Source: Ascaris suum (taxonomy: Eukaryota; Nematoda; Chromadorea; Rhabditida; Ascarididae). From it: a stretch of DNA of 64,000 nucleotides. Positions 50,601 through 62,696 of this stretch are shown here, one piece after another (positions within the stretch are counted from its first letter, which is position 1; each line of letters starts with the position of its first letter). The notes beneath the pieces were generated by a model. The model was not told the origin of the DNA. It searched no databases and saw only the letters and a list, made by a program, of their open reading frames with translations. Made by a program: the position numbers and the translations under genes. The DNA is taken from assembly GCA_013433145.1 (NCBI GenBank), contig CM024175.1, positions 6,680,516 through 6,744,515 on the forward strand. The letters run 5' to 3'.

Positions 50601-53600
50601 CCAGTTGTCATCAAAAGAATACATTTTCAAACTCAAGAACTGAATAACTGCACAGCGATGCGCTTTGAATTAAACTGAAGTCGTAAACAAACAACACGAA
50701 TGAATACCTTACGGCTTATTCCTGTATAAGGCAACACTGCAATCGGTTTCTTACGAGCACGACTCGTGGGGTTATAACTTGGAGGCGTGGCCGTCAGAGA
50801 TATCAAGTTGTGACGTCTCGCGAAGTTCTACAATTACAGCATCAACATAGAGCACTTTTCAACAACTAGCGCATTTGTGACGATTCAGCACTGATACTTG
50901 TTGCAAAATCTAAAGCGTTCAGCCAACAACATGATCTAAATATATATTTGTTTTCCTTGATAACCCGCCTAATTACAGTTGGATTCTCCAAATTTTATTT
51001 TATCCGAATTGTTCGCTCAAACTACAGGATGATTTCATTGTATAGCCTGACCCTTGGAGTGTAACCAGGAAAAAATTGCGCACATTTTTTTCCATACCTG
51101 AAGAAAAGTCGTCTCAATTTTGTGCAATTGTTTCAAGTTTGCTATCAAACGAGATACGTTCCCGACTTGAATAGTATGCGTTCACTTGTGGTGTCTGTGT
51201 TTAAGAGATGGCAAATTATGTGGACTTAACGTTGCGCACATCAAATATAAAAGCCCTCGAAAAACCGTAGCTTTAAAGCCGAAATGGCTCCGTGGTTAAA
51301 GCGTCTGACTAAAGTTACGGAAGATGCAGCTCCAAAGTGTTCTATTTTTTCTTCTTTGTCCCCCGTTTTTCTTTCCATGAAAGTCTTCAACCTCGACTGT
51401 AGAAAAGTTCGTAGCTTATTTTTTCCCCAGAGGTTTATAATCCATATCCCCAACTGCACGCGGACAAGAATAGGTTCAAGGAGGGCGAACTAACCCTCCT
51501 TATGAAAAAAGGGGGGCACACGGGGGGAGATGAAACCCTCTGGCCCTTAATAAGTACTGAAATAAAATCCATATAGTTATTAGGTCCCTTTCCTCACTTC
51601 TTCTTGCGATCCTCGGAGTTCCTTTCCCTCCCCTCTTTCACCACTCTTTCCCCCCTTCTTCCTGCGGAAGTATTTTTTCCTCAGTGCTTCAGTGTGATTC
51701 TTTCCTGATACAAATAAGTTTGTTTATAAGAAAGATCTGCGGGTGTGTATGCTGAGAAACATCGAATTAAAGTGGGTTCAAGTAACGTTTTTTTAAAACA
51801 TCAAACACAACATCGTTTCAGAAAGGAAGCTTGCCAAGGCACAGACAGCCCAGTGGTGAAGGCGTTAACCTTGGCTTGTGGGCCGTCAAAGTTCAATAAC
51901 GCCCGCGATTTTTCGTTCATTCATTGTTATCAATTATTTGCGCATGGATTACTTTAACACAGCCGGTTGTATTTGCAATTCCATTCTCAAAACGTTGCCT
52001 CATAACAACCCCGATTGTAGCAAAATTCACAACTTTTATCCTCCTATACAGTCTACTGGCGACAGACTGCTATCCACTTTTCACATGCCACCTTTCCGAT
52101 GCGCCGAACGCGCGAGACTTATCCAATGCCTCACTTGTTGCCATTCCCAGGCGTCAAAGGAACTTTAATACGGTTCGGTTCAATCCACTCCACTCAACTT
52201 GCAGTTTTGAATAATCCACTGAGTGTAACTCGTGAAAGAACTAGTTAAAGAATAAAAGAAAATAACTCACGGCCATATGAGGATCGGGAGCAATCCTTAC
52301 AGTAGGCAAACGCAACGGTGACATGAAAATACGCGGGCGCATAGGCTCCCTTTGTGTCACCTGAATATTAGCTTTCAACACTAAATAGTCAACAACACAG
52401 TAAAGTAATCGGTGCTCTGTGCGTATGCATTTTGCAAACACCGTCTAGTGAACATAAACCGTTATGTGGACTTGTCGGATGCCTGATTACAAACTGTCCC
52501 ATAAACCGTCAGATAATCCAACGAAGATATTAGAGAAAACATATTTCAATTACGGATTCAAGACGCATCAATTATTCGCCATTATGCAGAGATTCCCATC
52601 AACGCCAAAGAACGAAAAAAGGGATGCAATAAACGGTTGGATAATATCATTCAATCTGCGAAAATGAATCGAACCTATACTCTTCAAAAATATGCTTGCG
52701 ATAAAGGTAAAAACAGATAACCAAGTAAGAGGGAATGGTTTCTTTCTCGGAACACTAATACGAATAAGTCATCTTTAAACAAGGAAGACACAGCATACAG
52801 CCTCATGAATTCTGTCCTTCACAACGAGCTATATAACATTCCAGGGCAGCCGTTTTTCGGACGTTTAAACAAAGATAACTAAAATACCACAGCTAAAAAT
52901 CTGAAGGATGGAGCAAAATCGACTGCTTCCAATTTTAGGTCTTCAGAAATCCGTCACACTGTCTAATGTTTAAAAATGGAATTCTCGAAAGAATAATTTG
53001 TCATAAACATACCATACGAACTGCAAACATAAAGACCTCTTCAGGGTCACGGAAAAAAAGGAAAGACAGAAATTCCAATCTTAGCAAACAAGATACCATC
53101 AGAGGACGTGGTGTGTTCTGAACGACCAGAGGGGTGGCGGCAACAGGAAGCCGAGGCACAAACTGAAAATTACGACATCAACAAAGTCTCTTCCCTCGTC
53201 GGACGAGAAAAAACCGACTGATTTAAGGTTGCAAATAAAACAGACATAAATGCAACACAACCACATGACCATTTTCTTGGCATCGATAGCCTACAATAAT
53301 AATGTCAGCCTCCCTGATTGCGGTCTCCCCATCGTTTCCTTGATCATGAAAAGCGTACATTCCGAGACGAAATTTGTGAAAATATGCCTAACACATACAT
53401 TATTCTGTGCTTGAGGAATAAACTGCTGGTTCGTTATTCCACCCACAGGCTGCAAGATGTGATTGTTCGGAGCAAAAAGCGGTCCTTGCACGAATGACTG
53501 CGTGGGTGTGGAGCAAAACGGCATCTGAAAAAAAAAACAACCACAGCATCACTGAATTATTCACGTTGCAGTCGCACTCCCACCAATAAGTTTGGCCTTT

Positions 53601-56600
53601 ACTCATCCACTTCTGATTACACCGTCTCTCAGGCGCTACTACCCGATGAGAACCCCTTAACACCTCACTTCCTTTACGTCTCTTTTCAACAACACCACCG
53701 ACAGCCATAACCGTAAAAGAATCGCATGCAACGACATCTCGGAACGATCGAATAATGGCCACAGTGTCATCGCAAATATTTGCTACCCCTTCAACAGCGA
53801 ACATGAAAAACCGTGAAGCCTTGTTCATGAATCCCAGCACTTATGGAAATGCCAAATTTGTTACAGAGCAGAAGCAGTCAAAAACTTTCACTTCAAGATA
53901 TCTTCCTAATTTACATGAATCTCATGATGATGGCCAGCAAATACAAGAACTTACTCGAGTTTGCAATGACGGTTGTTGAAGGCACACAACTCGACCATCC
54001 TCTAGGACAACTGAACCGGGCAGCGGGGCGCACGGCTGATTATAGGGGGTGGGAGTAGTTGGGACGGAGGCCGAGGCCATTTTCGTCGACGGTGGTCCGC
54101 CCATCGGCACTCCAGCTGATTGGAAGAAGGCCACATCATTCACTGGAGCTGCTGCCTCGGTGGTTGTTAAATGAGTTTTGAATCCCGGTGGCACTGTGTT
54201 CGAACAGCAATTGATTGGGACGACACCTGAAGGAAAATCTGTGTTTGCCACAAGAGGAATTTTTAGAATTTTAACGCTCTTCAACACTTTGTAGCTCCAT
54301 GCAGAGTCTGTTGGATCGGTGAGCAGACCAGAACCAATTGGAAGAAGGCCACATCATTCATTGAAGCTAGCATCTTCTGCATCAAACTCGCGAGTGGCCC
54401 GCTCCCATACCAACGAGAACCGTCCCTTGTACCCTCCGAAATAACACAGTGACAACACAGACACACTGAAGCTTCTTCTTCTTCTTCTTCACAACAACAA
54501 CAACCACTAATGAAATCTTTCGCTGATGGGAGTGTCGACCATTCCTTGTATGTTTCATCGCTATCCAACGCATCAACATAAGATTGTTAGTGAAAAGAAA
54601 CTCGATAGCTTCATTCATTCCTCTTCATCTTTCCGCATTTCAAAGGATATACATATTGCAACCTCCGCATGAATAGTATCACGCAAAGTCATCACCTATA
54701 GAACAACCTCTGTCTGGCGGAAATTCTTTGAGAGAAGGATAGGAGAGGAAATAACAAAGATATTCACAAGGTACAATCATTCTCAAGAGCAGTTAGGAAG
54801 GTCTGACAACTACTGTACAATGTGGGAAGTTTCAGGGTAGTTTAAAGCGCTTCATTAAAAAAAAAAAAACGAGCTCACAAATAGAAATAAATCCACTTCT
54901 GTAATGTCCAGCCAGAGGTCAGTAGATTGAACTTTCTAGCTCGAGAATTCCAATGTTTTTCCCACCCTTGGATTAGAAAACGAACTTCATTTATTCACGC
55001 AGCAGTCAATATTTGAAAGACCCTCACAAGTCTTGGCAAAGCCTTCGCATGTCTAGAAGACCCTCCAATGCAAGAATTTAGTGAACATTTGGAGACATCT
55101 CGAATAACGAAGCTTCTCCGAGTGTTACTTGAGTTACCTTACTGGGTCGGATAAGATCATCTTCGATCACATGACGGAGGACACATTATACACTGATCTT
55201 GCCCATGAAAAAAAGCGCGGGGGACAATCGGGAGAGAAGGGGGGAGAGAGGAGGAGGGAGAGAGAAAGGTGGAAGAGAAAGAGGATAGACAGAATGGAGA
55301 GAGAAGAGAGAGCAGGGAAGGAAAAGAGAGAGGGAGGAAAAGGGAGAGAGAAGGAGGAGAAGGGATAAAAGGGGCGGACAAGATGAGAGATAAGGAGAGG
55401 AGGGGGAAGAGAAGGGGAGAGAAGGAAAAGGAGGAAGGAAGGAAGGAGGGAGAAAAGAGTTGCCCAACTGATGACTAACAAAACATGCAAATTCCACTGC
55501 TCAATAAGAGACTCAATCAGCAATTGCTGGATGAATTCCCAAGGAATACGCAAATCCAACCACATGAAAGCTAGCTGAGCATAGTTGGCGGACCGTTATG
55601 AACAACTCTAAAGAATTGCTGAATTTTGCAGGGATCCTATGTGTTGACCGTATGTGGGCAAACTTCTATAAAGCAATGAGGCAGCATAATGCCAACGGAA
55701 ATCATCTATGAACAAGAAATTGTGGAAGTGGAAATCGAAGCAAAGAAAACTGGGTTGCTATCTAATATTTGAAAGAAATTTTGACCCATGATTTTCTTGA
55801 CCGATTCGTTTAGCCATTTCCTCACGAAGAAACCTGGCTACAACACTGACTGGTCCTGGTTCTATCAGTTAGTAGATGATGTAGGTAAGATGATGTTGGT
55901 ACATGAACAAATGAAGTGTGTTATGAAAAATAGAGGAGGAAGGAGGAAGGGGAAGGGATTGTGGGGATAGATACAACAGTTTCTATGGCTGGAATCCACA
56001 CCATATGAGGCCCTTCCAGAAATATTGAATAAAACGGGCGGAAAACGCAACTTTTTTACTGAAAGTAATACTTATCTCGCTGCAAGGCAATCTGATCATG
56101 AAGAACGCTACCCAGAAGTGACATTTATATTATGCATTCCACGCCAATAACGGTTTTAAGATACCAACCAAGAAGTGATGACGTCACCTGCAGAGTATTT
56201 CATGAGTGTATTTCAAGGAAGAACTGTTTACCTGATCGCAGAACGTTACTTTCAAGCAGAATTCATTTTTTTTTCTTCTTTTTTTTTGAATGCTGCTGTC
56301 ACCCCTCTCTATCGGCTGAAATAAGGCACCATGTGCGACGACAGGTTTAACTCGGAATGGAAATGTGTTGAAAATTGGCAGACCACGTAACTACATAAAT
56401 CAATAATCCCAAGATATCAAATTCGATACAGTACCTGTTGAAGAGGAAGGAATCTTTGCCTGTAGCGATGCTGATGGCATGCAAGCCGCTGGCTGAGAAT
56501 AGCTCCGCGAAGGCAGCACACTCCCATACTGTTCATTTGTTTGCACCGGAACAACTGCAAAATAGTATCGCATGGATTAAAAAAACTTGATAAATGCCGG

Positions 56601-59600
56601 GATGAATCATACTTGGTGTGGAACAATACAGGCGTATTCAGAGATCTCCCCCGATGACCATTTATAAAAGTTGAGAGCAATCTCTCTAACAAATATCCAA
56701 TTCTTTAGTCTCGAATTTTTGAAATCTAATACTTCTCCACTTGGATCGCTCATTATTGCGGCATTCTTTTCCGTTCAACCTTCACTCTACACATAATATA
56801 AACAACTTCCCCTCTGGATAGCACGAACTTATACTACTGAGGAAATGTTTGCGTCAGTGATCCCATTTAGTTTCGCATTTCTCAGCAAATATGCATAAAA
56901 TGTTCACTTGTAAATCCTTCACCTACTTCACTAGTGCATTCACAGCTGTGAATTTAAAGATCAGCAAACGATTTAAAGGTGAACACAAACCAACACCAAT
57001 AAAAGCACCAAAAAAGTCAACTTATATATGGAATAGACGAGCGATAACAGTAACAGAACGTTCCAAGGTAAAGTTTCATCGTACATATTCCCCTATTTCC
57101 TGCCCATTCACCTCCTTTTATCTGCGGGTCAAAAGACGTAAAACCAAATGATATTAAACTTACATGTGAAAGGCGCTTGCTCATCGGCCGGTGGAGACGG
57201 TGTTTGCGGCTGACTGTAGAAGAATGGTGCCTGCTGGGGTGTCAGTTGACCGAGGCTCGAAGTGTAGGCATAGCAGGACTGGTAGCTTGGCTGGAAGTTC
57301 CCAGATCAGTCAACGACGAGTGGGTGGCTCAATTTTTTCATACGTGAATAAATAAGGATAAATCAATGTGAAGCGCAACACGACATTGCAACACAGTTAC
57401 TTTGAGACCTGCCTACAGAGTATCTTCAGCATAGAAAGAGCTTATTCCCTTGGCCCTTTCTGAGCAACTTTAACTAATTACATCACAATTCCATAGCACT
57501 GAAGAAGGCCAACATAGTTCTACGACCACCGTTCACCTCAGCCAGCACAATTGATTCTGACTGCGAATAAAATTTTTGCAGTAGTAGAAACACTGACCCT
57601 CGCTCAACACCTGTGCTATATGCACTACAAAATAGGTAGATATTAGAGAAAGATAGGATAAACGGTCAACGTGATAGCTAAACGAATAGAAGCAGAGTGA
57701 AATGGTCTGATAATCGTGGCTATCAACAAATGGACGCTCTGTGTTCCAATAGCATAAGAGAATCAAAAGTTGGGCAAATGCAATACAATTCTGTTGCAGC
57801 GACCAAAACCTCATCGCATGCACACATAACCAACTGTTCCTTCCCAACAATGGGAAAATTTGTGGTGCTCCAAAGAACAATATACTGCATGTTAGTGTTT
57901 CTCAAATCAAACCAAAACTCTTTAACTTTCGCTTTATATAATTTAATTTCGGTTCATAAAGACTAGAAGAATGCATGAGAAAAAAGAAACGATGATAACA
58001 TACCAACGATTGCTGCATGCCACTTTGTGGATTCTGCTGTTGAGTTATAACGGGTGGTTGCGAAGATGGCACACATGGCTGAATAACTGCGCCCGCCACA
58101 TATGGCGTTTGTTCCATCTAAAATTTTGTATTTCAGGTACTTTCTCTTAGTCATGAAATCAGTGCCTCCAAACTATTTCGTCCTCATCTTCTTGCTTTAG
58201 TCTTTCCGAACAAAAGACGGAAAAAAGATAAGTGCTGTCTGATGTGTAGGAGACTCCGTTCAGTGATTTGCCACGATAAGCCGAAGCTTCGGGAAATCAT
58301 TATTCAAAAATCCTTTGACCATTCGAGCAGGTCGAAGCAAATCAGCTCTTTGATGAACAAGAATTTATTAACAAAATTTTCATTGCTACGTATATCTGAC
58401 CGCTTCGGTCGCCCAACATTCTTTTCCAGAACAGAAATTTATTGAAATACCGCTAGTAATACACCGACGGTAATAAAAACCATGAATTTCTCGAATGTGA
58501 CTAAGTTTTTCAGTCTTCATGAAAACAGCCTGAGAATTCTATGCGAGAAACCCTCCTCTAGAAACCCTCCTTTCTATCAAGTTTCGGTATACTGGATACT
58601 TCTTGGGAATCGACGAGGCATCGCCGCATAGAACGAGAGAGTGGCTAGGTAGAAACGTCGACGGCCGGAAACGCTGTTATTTTTCAACTCCATTCGCTCG
58701 CCGCAACGCTTAGGTTCTTGGCTCGTTTCATTCGCTTAAAACATTGCTGCCTCGCTTCGTTCGCTTTAAAAAACTATCTCCATACGCATCGTTCACTCAA
58801 CTTCAAGAGTTTCGAATCACCAAAAAACGGACAGAAATCTAGTCTCACTCTCTTCCATTCATAGAGTGCATGAGGAGACGCCACACCTCTGTCTCGATGG
58901 ACATACAACCTGACAATATGCACGTGGACACAACACAACTTGCCCGCATCTATAATTTACGTATTTAGTCCAAAAAAGGCAACTTTTTCAAGGCAAGTGT
59001 GGCAATAAATTGATGCTTGTCATAACAATCGATTTAGACCCTTATAAGCGACTAAGCGACCTTTCTGAACACTTTTATTGTTCAGCAAAACAGCTGTAAC
59101 GCTACACTCTGCGATCTACATGCCAGTCAAAAACCCATACTTCAGATATTCGCCACAGGTTAATTTGAACCAGAAAGAAGGAAGGGGGATGTGGGTGCTT
59201 CCAACGTGGCAAACAATGGCTCGCACTCAGCTTTTGGTTAAATCAAAGAAGACAGACGGCTGAAAATCGCTAGGTGGACAGGACAAGTAGGTACAAGAAG
59301 CATCCCATCGTGATATGAAATATTTGGTTATCGGAAAAGTCAACCCATGAAGATGCACTTCGCACGGAATTAAAACTTTAAAGAGCTATCAAAATATCAG
59401 AGAAGCTGTGGAAATTTCGACAGGAAACTTACAAGTCTTCAAATTATTCCACAGTGAAAGTGTCCTTCCTAGAAAAACGCAAGGAAGAATGGATCCGGAA
59501 AGTCATCCACTGAGAAAAGCCTAGCAAATTACTCGTTTTATTTAATAATGTATGGGGTAGAGGATATTGATGAAGTTTCATGAATGAATGGTAATTAGTA

Positions 59601-62600
59601 ACGTGTGCGCAGTCTGCACCTGCTGCTGAGACAATTCATCTGTCCCGCATCGTAATTGGGCTTGAGGTGTGGGGGTTTTCATGAATCGTAATAGGTGTGT
59701 GCCACTTGAGGTGGAGAAAAGAGTGGGCGCGATAAGGCGCGTGGTGCAGGCGGTCGCATTACTGTTTACCTTTATCACACGGTAATCCAATGCATGATGA
59801 AGTCTTTGACAGTGTTCCATTTATCATTTATCAGTGCGGGTGAGGGTGCGAAGTACGTGCAGTGCTGCACAACTGTCCTATTCTCTTTTTCATAATGCAC
59901 GGTTTTTTTAAATTGAACATCCATGGACTTAAGACCTAGACTGTGCAATACAGAGCACACTAAATGACATGAGGGATATCGAAATTGACCGCTACTTTCG
60001 CTCAAAGAAAAGCTGTTGTCATTTGGACTGCAACCTGGAAAAAAGGCTGTAGAAGTCACAACCTACGACCGAAAAAATAAACACGATCCTTGACTGGCTC
60101 TGAAGGCAAATGAATTTGTTTACTCTCCTGTTGCAAGCGCAACTACTTTTTGAGATCTCATTTCAGGCATTTGACACTCAAATCGATTGTACCTCATTGT
60201 ATAACACTTTCCGGACATGATTTCTTTCTAATAGATTGGAGCCAACTCTGCATATTGACCTTTCAGCATCAACGAAAGGGTACATCATTCAACGAAAATT
60301 CATATCGAAAGCCGACTAATTTGAGCTACAGTCAGTTATAGATCTATTGCATTGAAGTTTGCTGAATGGTGAGCATTATCGCAACGCATATGCCCCTCAA
60401 ATTGAACCCGCAAATACGCGATGGATGCAAAACGGTTACTGATCTCAAATCGAGAGTTTAGGGTCTCTGTTGTACACAAAACAGACAACAACACCTAGAG
60501 GAAACTGAGCACAATTCCTTCTCTCTCTTCTCCTCCACCATCCCTCTCTTCTACCTACACAAACACAGGAACGGAACAAAGGTCCCTCAGCTCGGTTTTT
60601 TTTCTCGCACATAATGACAACATATCAAACTCATCAGCTTTAGCAACTTTCGTTTGAAAATTAAATAAATCTCACCAGCAAATCGTTTTGGGACGCCGAA
60701 TTGTGTGGAGTGCTCGTCGCATTGACATAGGGAACGTCTGCTTCACTGGCGAGCGGTCCATTCATTGAGAGGTAATGCTGCTGTAAGTGAATTAAGTGTA
60801 GATATAGTGATGCTACAACTCGGTCAACCGCTCCATAGCACGGCTGTCAATTAATTAACTGCGGCTAATAAACTAAAATCTGGATTCTTCCGTAAGATCC
60901 TGAAAAACCAAGGTAGCTCCACAAAAATCATTTATAGGCAAACTGTTGCTTCAGCTATCCACAACATATACCGGAATCGCTGAGGACCTTTGTGCTCAAT
61001 TGACAGTTTTCGAAATGAGCACTGGGCATTGTCCATTAGCCATTACAGAGGGTTTATGCTATGGAGAAGGGCTGAGAATAAAAATCCACATATTTTATAT
61101 AAGAAACGTGAGAGAAATTCAACCCAAAATGCCTTGAAATGTGTCTTCGCTTTCAGAGTTTTTGGAGAATGGAGAAGGCAAATGGGATAAGCGAAAGTTG
61201 GGTTAACTTTCGCGTTATCTGCCAGATATCAAAGAACCGTAATTACACAGATAACTAACCCTAATAGAATCGACGAAAAGATGTGTACGTTGTTTCTCGA
61301 TCGCCGCCGCACCGTAATATGTCACGCCGTTTTTCTGCAATTTACAACGAAGCCTATCTCAAAAATGCATGCTCGTGTTCATAGTAAGGTGTTTCGATAA
61401 GAGGGAAAGGGTTTTACCCCTGCTAATTGCGTTATTAGGAATAACTCCTTTCAGCCCTCTCTCTGCCAATATATGAGACAAAGAACCCTCTGAAAACTCG
61501 ACTCAAAAAACAAATCTGCAGAGCGGACACATAAAAAGGGACGAAAACCAAGAACTTCTCAAAAGTGCTACTGTTGACAATGAAGACAAACATCCCACGG
61601 TTAATCGTACTAGAAAATTGAATCAACGAAGAGCTTCTATCCAAACATTCGTATAGAACATGAAATACATTCACATAAAACAACAGTAAGAAATGCTTCA
61701 TAATTTCGAAAAGAGAGACGAAATATGAACCGCGTAACAAGTGAAAAATACAGTTACCTGGAACTGTGGTACCGGTTGAACGATATAATAATGACCACCT
61801 GGCAGCATTACTGGTTGCGGCATATTGGCATACTAAAAGATGATAAAATCTTTAGCCCACATCGTCAAATTAAAGCCCTCAAAGAATAAAGCAACGCGGA
61901 ATGAGCTCTATTAAACAGGAGTCGCACTTAGACACTAAAAATCCATTAAGTGCAGGCAAACCTCAATTTAAATCATTGCAGTTTGTGAATAATATATAGA
62001 AGAAATGAAAACGTCCCTCAGCTAGCCATCGTATATATAATCTCGTAAGATTAGCAGCACTTTAATGTATTTAACATTACAATTATGGAGTAATTTGTGT
62101 CGAGGATAAAACCGCATATCCGCGTATTCACAGAAAAATGGTTAAATCGACGAAAAAAAAAAATACATTCTCGACGGGCAGCTGAATGAGATGATTCAAC
62201 AACGATACCTTGCGGGGAAGCATGATTCAAAAATATCTGTGCAGTAGTATTAAGGCATTACATAGGTTAGCTGCTAAAAATACGCCTCTAAGATGCTTCA
62301 TTTATATGTCTGCAAAATTCATTTTCGAATTAAAACACTGGGGGAATATGAAACGCTCAAGAATGATTTCGTAACAACGAGCTGACATAAAATCTGATTC
62401 CTCTGAGCTTGGAAAAGAAAAATTTGTTGGAATTTATTGTCGTCGAAAACTGAAAAATTGTAGAGGCGATGATGATTGCATCAATCTCGTGATGTGAGTC
62501 TTGCGGGAAAATTGCAGGGAGAGGAATTCGAGGGGAGGAAGAGAAACTACATTTCCCGATGATCATCCTTGAAAACATGAAAATATGGAAAAAACCTGCA

Positions 62601-62696
62601 ACTGGACATTTGATCGAAGCAAGCCCTGTGCGTCACTGGTCGCAAGCCTCTCACTGGAATCTTGTGGCTGCGGGTATGCTGTAGAATCGACGACAC
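47684..62696 (-). CDS. nos-3: Nanos-family RNA-binding regulator, NOS-3-like (5' end missing)
   Basis: Sixteen minus-strand exons: 62596-62696, 61758-61832, 60676-60780, 58004-58117, 57164-57290, 56435-56554, 53955-54226, 53399-53524, 53097-53162, 52271-52360, 50708-50827, 50364-50639 (or from 50585), 49775-49934, 48652-48814, 48303-48418 and 47684-47928 (stop TAA). All 15 joins agree in phase; most donors are GTAAGT, GTATGT or GTGAGT. The visible product is about 758 residues. Residues 1-531 are Pro/Gln/Ser-rich and probably disordered. The Nanos zinc fingers are CAFCKSKKEPPEVYKSH (C622, C625, H638) closing on C650 of TCPKLRQFVCALC, then C658, C661, H669, C674 ending HTPFFCPLN. An RG-rich tail follows (KYRGRGR, QPRGRGIAPQARWDM). 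Nanos proteins act with Pumilio/FBF to repress mRNAs in the germline; in C. elegans the long member NOS-3 acts in the sperm/oocyte switch. The long N-terminal part favours NOS-3 over the short NOS-1/NOS-2. Odd: 11, not 10, residues between H638 and C650. The start codon is not found. Confidence 0.9.
51284..51560 (+). repeat. tRNA-like SINE candidate in a nanos intron
   Basis: TGGCTCCGTGGTTAAAGCG at 51285 matches a tRNA A-box/D-arm and is followed by GTCTGACT and GATGCAGCTC, the order seen in tRNA-derived heads. A perfect 8-base stem, AAGGAGGG/CCCTCCTT with an 8-base loop, lies at 51478-51501, next to GGTTCAAGG, a possible B-box remnant. The segment ends in an A-rich stretch (GAAATAAAATCC). 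No intact tRNA can be folded, so this looks like an old retroposon. Confidence 0.45.
51832..51907 (+). repeat. Second tRNA-like fragment
   Basis: CAGCCCAGTGGTGAAGGCG (A-box-like) and AAAGTTCAATAACGCC (B-box-like) are about 40 bases apart, as in tRNA genes, but the acceptor arms do not pair. It lies about 550 bases from the first tRNA-like element in the same intron. Probably a tRNA-derived repeat or tRNA pseudogene. Confidence 0.45.
54119..54360 (-). repeat. Perfect 24-base direct repeat linking a nanos exon and its upstream intron
   Basis: Positions 54119-54142 (inside the 53955-54226 exon) and 54337-54360 (in the adjoining intron) are identical over 24 bases, offset 218, with weaker similarity on both sides. 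On the gene strand both encode NDVAFFQ. The intronic copy sits in a frame open from 54568 down to 54281 and may be a duplicated or alternative exon. Confidence 0.85.
54473..54500 (+). repeat. Trinucleotide microsatellite (CTT)n then (CAA)n
   Basis: About five CTT units followed by about five ACA/CAA units in a nanos intron. Confidence 0.85.
55229..55460 (+). repeat. Polypurine (GA-rich) tract, about 230 bases
   Basis: Almost only A and G on the plus strand (units such as GGGAGAGA, GGAAGGA), that is a polypyrimidine tract on the nanos gene strand. It lies in the intron between exons 56435-56554 and 53955-54226. Long frames on both strands here are artefacts of this composition. Confidence 0.95.

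Noticed and set aside
51832..51907. Functional tRNA gene
   Set aside because: A- and B-box-like blocks are present but the acceptor and anticodon stems do not pair, so it is listed as a tRNA-like repeat only.
53400..53840. 146-codon minus-strand frame, the longest in the window
   Set aside because: It is out of frame with the nanos exon at 53399-53524 and crosses its polypyrimidine acceptor; the nanos frame explains the coding signal.
55157..55565. Frames of 69-132 codons on both strands
   Set aside because: All caused by the GA-rich tract (Ser/Pro/Leu or Arg/Glu/Gly repeats).
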